A DNA stretch of 64,000 bases from positions 62,001-126,000 of the forward strand of contig JAQJVL010000277.1 of assembly GCA_035578905.1 (NCBI GenBank). Reading direction: 5' to 3'. The notes below the pieces were generated by a model. It was not told the origin of the DNA, made no database searches, and was given only the letters and a program-made list of their open reading frames with translations. Within the stretch, counting starts at the first letter, position 1. Every line of letters begins with the position of its first letter. Origin of the DNA: Stictocephala bisonia (Eukaryota; Arthropoda; Insecta; Hemiptera; Membracidae). The position numbers and the translations under genes are program-made. Positions 56,283 through 64,000 of the stretch are shown piece by piece.

Positions 56283-59200
56283 GAAAAACTACTCAAAGAA
56301 TGTAAAAAGATGTTATTTACTCTGACTCTCTCCATTCTTCAAGATAGCCCACATTGTGCTGGGTGACTCAAAGAATGTAAAAAGATGTTATTTACTGTGA
56401 CTCTCTCCATTCTTCAAGATAGCCCACATTGTGCTGGGTGACTCAAAGAATGTAAAAAGATGTTATTTACTCTGACTCTCTCCATTCTGCAAGATAGCCC
56501 ACATTGTGCTGGGTGACTCAAATATATAAAACTACTCAAAGAATGTAAAAAGATGTTATTTACTCTGACTCTCTCCATTCTGCAAGATAGCCCACATTGT
56601 GCTGGGTGACTCAAATATATAAAACTACTCAAAGAATGTAAAAAGATGTTATTTACTCTGACTCTCTCCATTCTGCAAGATAGCCCACATTGTGCTGGGT
56701 GACTCAAATATATAAAACTACTCAAAGAATGTAAAAAGATGTAATTTACTTTGACACTCTCCATTCTGCAAGATAGCCCACATTGTGCTGGGTGACTCAA
56801 ATATATAAAACTACTCAAAGAATGTAAAAAGATGTAATTTACTTTGACACTCTCCATTCTGCAAGATAGCCCACATTGTGCTGGGTGACTCAAATATATA
56901 AAACTACTCAAAGAATGTAAAAAGATGTAATTTACTTTGACACTCTCCATTCTGCAAGATAGCCCACATTGTGCTGGGTGACTCAAATATATAAAACTAC
57001 TCAAAGAATGTAAAAAGATGTAATTTACTTTGACACTCTCCATTCTGCAAGATAGCCCACATTGTGCTGGGTGACTCAAATATATAAAACTACTCAAAGA
57101 ATGTAAAAAGATGTAATTTACTTTGACACTCTCCATTCTGCAAGATAGCCCACATTGTGCTGGGTGACTCAAATATATAAAACTACTCAAAGAATGTAAA
57201 AAGATGTAATTTACTTTGACACTCTCCATTCTGCAAGATAGCCCACATTGTGCTGGGTGACTCAAATATATAAAACTACTCAAAGAATGTAAAAAGATGT
57301 AATTTACTCCGACTCTCTCCATTCTGCAAGATAGCCCACATTGTGCTGGGTGACTCAAATATATAAAACTACTCAAAGAATGTAAAAAGATGTAATTTAC
57401 TTTGACACTCTCCATTCTGCAAGATAGCCCACATTGTGCTGGGTGACTCAAATATATAAAACTACTCAAAGAATGTAAAAAGATGTAATTTACTTTGACA
57501 CTCTCCATTCTGCAAGATAGCCCACATTGTGCTGGGTGACTCAAATATATAAAACTACTCAAAGAATGTAAAAAGATGTAATTTACTTTGACACTCTCCA
57601 TTCTGCAAGATAGCCCACATTGTGCTGGGTGACTCAAATATATAAAACTACTCAAAGAATGTAAAAAGATGTAATTTACTTTGACACTCTCCATTCTGCA
57701 AGATAGCCCACATTGTGCTGGGTGACTCAAATATATAAAACTACTCAAAGAATGTAAAAAGATGTAATTTACTTTGACACTCTCCATTCTGCAAGATAGC
57801 CCACATTGTGCTGGGTGACTCAAATATATAAAACTACTCAAAGAATGTAAAAAGATGTAATTTACTTTGACACTCTCCATTCTGCAAGATAGCCCACATT
57901 GTGCTGGGTGACTCAAATATATAAAACTACTCAAAGAATGTAAAAAGATGTAATTTACTTTGACACTCTCCATTCTGCAAGATAGCCCACATTGTGCTGG
58001 GTGACTCAAATATATAAAACTACTCAAAGAATGTAAAAAGATGTAATTTACTCTGACTCTCTCCATTCTGCAAGATAGCCCACATTGTGCTGGGTGACTC
58101 AAATATATAAAACTACTCAAAGAATGTAAAAAGATGTAATTTACTTTGACACTCTCCATTCTGCAAGATAGCCCACATTGTGCTGGGTGACTCAAATATA
58201 TAAAACTACTCAAAGAATGTAAAAAGATGTAATTTACTTTGACACTCTCCATTCTGCAAGATAGCCCACATTGTGCTGGGTGACGCAAATATATAAAACT
58301 ACTCAAAGAATGTAAAAAGATGTAATTTACTCTGACACTCTCCATTCTGCAAGATAGCCCACATTGTGCTGGGTGACTCAAATATATAAAACTACTCAAA
58401 GAATGTAAAAAGATGTAATTTACTTTGACACTCTCCATTCTGCAAGATAGCCCACATTGTGCTAGGTGACTCAAATTTATAAAACTACTCAAAGAATGTA
58501 AAAAGATGTAATTTACTTTGACACTCTCCATTCTGCAAGATAGCCCACATTGTGCTGGGTGACTCAAATATATAAAACTACTCAAAGAATGTAAAAAGAT
58601 GTAATTTACTTTGACACTCTCCATTCTGCAAGATAGCCCACATTGTGCTGGGTGACTCAAATATATAAAACTACTCAAAGAATGTAAAAAGATGTAATTT
58701 ACTCTGACACTCTCCATTCTGCAAGATAGCCCACATTGTGCTGGGTGACTCAAATATATAAAACTAGTCAAAGAATGTAAAAAGATGTTATTTACTGTGA
58801 CTCTCTCCATTCTGCAAGATAGCCCACATTTAGCTGGGTGACTCAGATATATAAAACTACTCAAATAATGTAAAAAGATGTTATTTACTCTGACTCTCTC
58901 CATTCTGCAAGATAGCCCACATTGTGCTGGGTGACTCAAAGAATGTAAAAAGATGTTATTTACTCTGACTCTCTCCATTCTGCAAGATAGCCCACATTGT
59001 GCTGGGTGACTCAAATATATAAAACTACTCAAAGAATGTAAAAAGATGTAATTTACTTTGACACTCTCCATTCTGCAAGATAGCCCACATTGTGCTGGGT
59101 GACTCAAATATATAAAACTACTCAAAGAATGTAAAAAGATGTAATTTACTTTGACACTCTCCATTCTGCAAGATAGCCCACATTGTGCTGGGTGACTCAA

Positions 59201-59395
59201 ATATATAAAACTACTCAAAGAATGTAAAAAGATGTAATTTACTTTGACACTCTCCATTCTGCAAGATAGCCCACATTGTGCTGGGTGACTCAAATATATA
59301 AAACTACTCAAAGAATGTAAAAAGATGTAATTTACTTTGACACTCTCCATTCTGCAAGATAGCCCACATTGTGCTGGGTGACTCAAATATATAAA
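56283..59395. repeat. 93-bp satellite array, about 34 units
   Basis: Unit landmarks: CTACTCAAAGAATGTAAAAA, GATGTAATTTACTTTGACAC, TCTCCATTCTGCAAGATAGC, CCACATTGTGCTGGGTGACT and CAAATATATAAAA. Most units are nearly identical. Edge units (56300-56520 and 58900-58950) lack the CAAATATATAAAACTACT segment and are about 75 bp, and edge units carry CTCTGACTCTCTCC variants. Because 93 is divisible by 3, one - strand frame stays open for 990 codons (31-residue repeats). Variants between units change residues freely, so this is not treated as a gene. Confidence 0.96.
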
Positions 59396-60676
59396 ACCAC
59401 CTCTTCAACCAGCTTCCCAGTTAGTTTTCAATGAATTTTAGCCAGAAACCAGCTGGGCAATTATTGTGGGATATATTTGACAGTCAAAACAATTTTCTGG
59501 AATTAGACCCTATCGTTGTAAGGAATGGATCATGTTGTTGAGTCCACACAGTTTTCACTGTAATTATGGGAATTTGAATTGGATTACATTCGTTTTTAGA
59601 GATATCCTCTTCTAAGTATCATTTTGAATAATTCTTTGCTCACCCTAATATCAGATAATATAACCAATCCCTAAAATTACCCCAAAAAGCTTTTTTCTCT
59701 ATTTTATATTTTTTTAATTGATAAATTGAAACAGCCCCCTCCTTTTCTAGATGAATACATAAATGTTGTTTGTTTTCTTTAAAATACTTTAATAAGCATT
59801 TATTCTTCATGCTGATCATGTTCTTTTAGAAACAAAAAACACAAGTTCATTTTGTCACCCTCACTGCCGCTTTTTTACTAACCAAAGTTCTGGTTTTCTT
59901 GCAAACCATCATCATGACGAGCTTGAACTTTGTAAAACTCAGCTTGATTACGTCATCACAACATACGCCCAGCATGGTCTTGGAAACATTAGCTTGAGTT
60001 CTACCACATTATCTGAAGTTGTGGATGAGTCTTAACTTTTCTTAATAAGCTTTATCATAAGGCTGCATGAGATTTATATTACCTTCATAGATAGGTCTTC
60101 AACGAAGATTGCTATCTGGTAGAGTCAGACTTGTTTTACCCTTTCTTTTTTGTTACCTGGTAGGCTTTGTGAAACTCTACCTGCTTATATGGACTGGGCT
60201 CGTGAGTGTCTCAGTTTTCATAATAATCTTCAAGAACAAATGTACGATTCAGTGTTCATGTGAGTTCTAAGAACATCAATATAAATTAGCAGTAGAGCTG
60301 AAACAACTCAAATACTCACGGTGTAGGAAGGGGATATCTATTGTTGCATGACACACAGAAAAAGCTCATGATAATTTTATACCAGCATCTCTGCAAACAA
60401 TGTCCAAACCCTCCACACAAGGCCACTGGCAAGGTATGAAATAAGAAGTTTCTCTAGTGTTATAAGATTTATAGTTAACGCTCACAATACAGTCACAGTC
60501 GTTATCTAAGTAAGTACCAGGTCTCATTGATGTCAAGATACTTTACACATTCACAGATGAGATTTTGGGTTGGGAATAATTCAGGTTTTCAAGAAAATCT
60601 TACAGACATAAAGAGAGTCCAGTGTATATGTGAATCCTATGAGAATCTGGACAAAAATATCTCTAGCCTTATTGTT
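59396..60676. other. Flank between satellite and hAT element
   Basis: Just after the array, 59405-59455 resembles 38155-38215. A short coding-like stretch near 60165-60270 could not be assigned. No confirmed gene. Confidence 0.35.
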
Positions 60677-60684
60677 TACTCTAC

Positions 60685-63380
60685 CAGCCAAGATTTTGGA
60701 ATAGGGGGGGGGGTTGCCGAGATTTCGAGGCCCTCCTTCCGGGGAGAGCCCCGGAAAATTTTAAGAGTTTTGTACGTTAAAAACTTGATTTGAGGCTCAA
60801 AAATAGTAATTTTGTACTAATATTTATTACTCGTTTTTTTAAGTAAAGTACAGTTTTAATTGGGTAAAATAAAAGCTTAAATTTAATAAATCATTGCTTT
60901 TACGAATCCTTTGCTTATATAAACTTAGAACTACTTTCGTATATTGTTAGCATATTAACTATACAAAATAGTTGTAAATAAATTTTAAAAAATACTACTT
61001 TATAGTGTTAATATATAAAGGAATTTTGGTTTCAAATCAATAGTACAATTTTTGTTTTACTATTAGTGTTTATTATCATTGTAACTGATAAAGTTTTAGA
61101 AGTTACAACCACCTGTTCTTATGGCTAAGCTACAAAACAAAGTCTATTCAACGGGGTTTTAAAGAAAACTCATTCAGCACATCGTTTGTTGTGATAGAAA
61201 TCTCACGATGGACATTGAGCCAAGCCATTTAAACATGTCTCATTTGTTGTGTTTCTGAGGTAGGATTATAGCTTTCTCAACGTCAAAAAAGACCTTTCAC
61301 TCGTAGCAGTTGTTACTGACAGTGTGGCAAATATTTTCAGTAATGTGTGAACTGCTGCTAGAGTAGTTTTGTCACACATACTAAGCGCTTCAACAGCACT
61401 CTTTGGGTATTTTTTCTGTTGATTTACGTAACTGTACCTTACCGAAATGTCACCTAGTGCAGCAGCCTCACTGTAACAACATCCGTGGTTTCACTTCCTT
61501 CTCGTCCTCTTCAGATAATGTAAACTTGTCATTTGGTGGTAAGAGGCATTGAAAAGATTTTATAATGCCTTTGTGGTCGTTTAAAATTAAACGAGGTTAC
61601 AGTTGTTTGAATAAATCCAAGAATGGTATGAATCTTCTGGGTTTCTTGTTTCAATATTGCACATTGAGTTTCTATACGTGCTAATCGTGGAATGCGTACT
61701 TCAATTTCAAGACTATCTGTCTTTGCTTGTACAAATTAACGTGAGAGTGAGAGAGAAAGGATACGGCGGGCAAGGCCATTGGGTTGGGAGAGAGAGGTTC
61801 GTGGCAAAAATTCTCAACCAGCGCTGCATATCGGCACTTTTTATAGATCTGTGTTCATTGGTTTTTGCCGTTGGAGTAGGTTGGCCTTGTAAGAAACAAA
61901 ATAGTTCCCAAGCTTCGCCTGCCGTAATGTACTCGTACTTACACTGTAAACTGTGATTTTACTTAAAGTAACACAAACACAGCAACTTTTCGTTTATTTT
62001 CTTATAGTTAACCCACACCTGTTTTGCCGTTTAAGTTAATTTTATGTTCCGTCCACTATAGGTCTTAGTCAAGTCAAGTAAAACAATAAAACCATAACAT
62101 CCTTCGTAGTAATGTAAATTGTTGATTGTGTTTTTAATTTCTCATATATGCGTTAGCATAGAGAAAGTATATTGCGTTCCTAACAATAATTTTTTTTTAT
62201 AAGTTGGTCTAAAAATAAATTTTAAGGCCCCCTGAACGCAAAAAAGTGTTTAAAAAACTGTGTCTGTCCGTATGTGTGTCTATGCACTTTGCTGGAGACC
62301 AAACAAATGAATCGATTTTTATTAAATTCGTATTGTAAGTGTAGTTAGCCAATATCTCTAGGCTTTGTGTTTTTTTATGAGCAAAAAACATGCATTATTG
62401 GAATTTTCTCAAAAACTGCTCTAACAATTTTGATTAAATGTTCAGGAAAGATGTGAATTACAAGTGAAAACCGTATGTCCCTAACTTTAATAGTTGTTGA
62501 GTTATAAGACTTTTACGGGCAAAAATAAACATTAACAATACAATTTTTCAAGCTTTATTCTAACGATTTTTATGAAACTTTCAGTAAAGATACAAATCAA
62601 AATTTAAAATATTTTAGTTACCACCCCACTAAGTTGGGGCTGGAGGCTGAAGGCCAGAAGCTACAACTCAAGTTGTTGAAGTTTTTCAACATAACATTCG
62701 GCTTTGTGATTAATTGAGTAGCTTTTTTGAAGAATATTTTTTCCATACTTTTATTTAAATAAAATAAGTGTTTCGTCTGTACATTCCTTAGAAATGTCAT
62801 TAATTGAACATATTTTTTATTTGTGTGTGTTTTTACATCGTTCAATATTAATTCAATTCAATAATAAAATATATTCAACATTAGCAAATGACTCTAAGCT
62901 AACCTTCATATATTATTACTATATAGTTAATATTATTATAATCAATCAATCCAATCTAAATAAATGTTATAAATCACTGTCACTTCTAAGGTGTTGTTAA
63001 GGGTTGTATAGTTGACTAAACTATATAGACGAGTTGATCTCATTCGGGTGAGAAAGTACCGCCTTGTCACAGCAGAGACACGAGGGATGGATGGGCCGGC
63101 GCCACTAAAGCACGGCCGCCCGTACCCACTCGGAACGTAGTTTTCTATTTATCATGCATTACCGATAGATAATGAAATATGATTTATAGTAAACATTCAA
63201 AAGTGTATTGGTTTTTCCTAGCAATAACATTACTTTTTCTTCACGGACGATAACTGTTTTTACCTTCAGCAACCGATATAATCGCTTTATGTATTGAGGC
63301 CTTCTTACTCGTTTTGGGGCCTCTTCTAAATCTCAAGGGGGGGGGGGTTGTAACCCGGAACCCCCCCGTCTACGCCACTG
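60685..63380 (-). mobile_element. Decayed hAT element, 2.7 kb
   Basis: Flanked by the 8-bp duplication TACTCTAC (60677-60684 and 63381-63388), the length expected for hAT. The right end reads inward as CAGTGGCGTAGACGGGGGGG, a typical G-rich hAT terminus. The left end begins CAGCCAAGATTTTGG then a G run, so the termini agree only in CAG and the G tract; the left one is probably mutated. A transposase relic lies inside on the - strand. Confidence 0.65.
61130..61720 (-). pseudogene. hAT transposase C-terminal fragment (ZMYM1-like dimerisation region)
   Basis: On the - strand a broken frame reads EIEVRIPRLARIETQ, then FIPFLDLFKQL. After several lesions it reads IFATLSVTTATSERSFLTLR, KL, stop, SYLRNTTNE and NGLAQ. 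The SERSF..L...K.YLRN signature is the hAT-family C-terminal dimerisation domain as found in ZMYM1-like transposases. No intact frame longer than about 30 codons remains. Confidence 0.65.
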
Positions 63381-63388
63381 TACTCTAC

Positions 63389-64000
63389 TACTTTGAATAT
63401 CAGGTATTATGTTCCATATTATCTTAGTATCTTAAACTTCTATTTCACTTGACCACTCGTTATTTTTTAACTGTGTGAATTTGTTCAATTACTTCCTCTG
63501 AAAATTAATGTGATACCACACGACCATAAAATCAATATATCATTGTAAAACAGTTACTATGTTACAGTTGCGGATAACGCCAATTGTTGAGTGTCGCCCT
63601 TCTTTATGTGCGAAGGGGGCAGCAAATCGTTTTCGGTCCTTGGCCAATACAAAGTGATGATTTCTGGGCATTATCAGAGCCTTCCAGAATGGTGGACGGG
63701 ACCATCCCAGTTACACGTGTACAAAGTACACTCTTCGGCCGATTAGAGTGTGTCAGTTAGTGAGAATGTCGGTCTAGTAGCACTATGAGTTTTCAGTCTT
63801 CAACATCGAGTGTAAGTGACAGTAAAATGATGCGTGCTTAAAAGTGCCAGATAATAATAAAGTTCACAAACAGTGGCAGATATTGAATGAACGTAAACTC
63901 GTTGTATGTTAGGCCTTAAGGGGAGCCGGAGTCCGAGGCTAAAATCGCAATACGATGTTGAAAATCCACTTGGAGCGCTGAACAAGTCACAGCGGGAGCT
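63389..64000. other. Right-hand edge, unassigned
   Basis: GC-richer from about 63570 on. The 63560-63840 stretch has a promoter/LTR-like look and shares GTCGGTCTAGT with 41401-41411, but no terminal repeats or coding sequence could be confirmed before the window ends. Confidence 0.3.

Noticed and set aside
56414..59386. 990-codon - strand open frame of 31-residue repeats
   Set aside because: It is the translation of a 93-bp satellite; unit variants change residues freely and no start or regulatory context supports a gene.
60165..60270. Short coding-like stretch as a possible exon of a downstream gene
   Set aside because: No family recognised, no convincing splice sites, and stops follow quickly.

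Overview
The window is animal nuclear DNA, most likely from an insect with a large, repeat-rich genome. I lean weakly towards a hemipteran, but nothing in the sequence proves the order. It is AT-rich, has long GT-AG introns, and carries an arthropod-style mix of transposons: Jockey/CR1-like and LOA-like non-LTR elements, piggyBac, mariner, hAT and many MITEs. No bacterial, organellar or CRISPR features are seen.

The one host gene I can establish is the mu subunit of the AP-3 adaptor complex (AP3M1; Drosophila carmine). It runs on the + strand from the ATG at 10669 to the TAA at 55137-55139. Ten coding exons total 1245 nt (414 codons plus stop), with consistent phases and consensus splice sites. 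The message is spread over 44.5 kb because its introns are loaded with mobile DNA.

Layout. 1-5.8 kb: repeat-rich flank with a minisatellite, a 173-bp MITE and inverted copies of a dispersed repeat. 5.8-10.25 kb: a nearly intact Jockey-like element with a 12-bp target-site duplication, ending about 420 bp upstream of the AP3M1 start codon. Intron 3: a full-length LOA-like element on the - strand, part of whose sequence looks corrupted. Intron 4: a mariner-type MITE, a TTAA-flanked MITE, and a 2.9-kb piggyBac with perfect 13-bp inverted termini. Intron 6: a broken endonuclease-bearing element, then a CR1/Jockey-like element split by a second, antisense one. Intron 7: another degraded non-LTR element and a 190-bp foldback. 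Intron 9: a 5.7-kb insertion containing about 30 copies of a promoter-like tandem motif upstream of an endonuclease-RT region, plus a 743-bp mariner foldback. Both sit inside copies of an older ~0.4-kb repeat, which lets their borders be read exactly.

Downstream of AP3M1, 56.28-59.40 kb is a 93-bp satellite array. From 60.7 to 63.4 kb lies a decayed hAT element with an 8-bp target-site duplication and a transposase fragment. The mobile elements do not cooperate with the gene. Their main consequence is intron expansion and possible cryptic splice and poly(A) signals, since several lie in the sense orientation. All domain assignments come from reading motifs by eye; no database search was possible.
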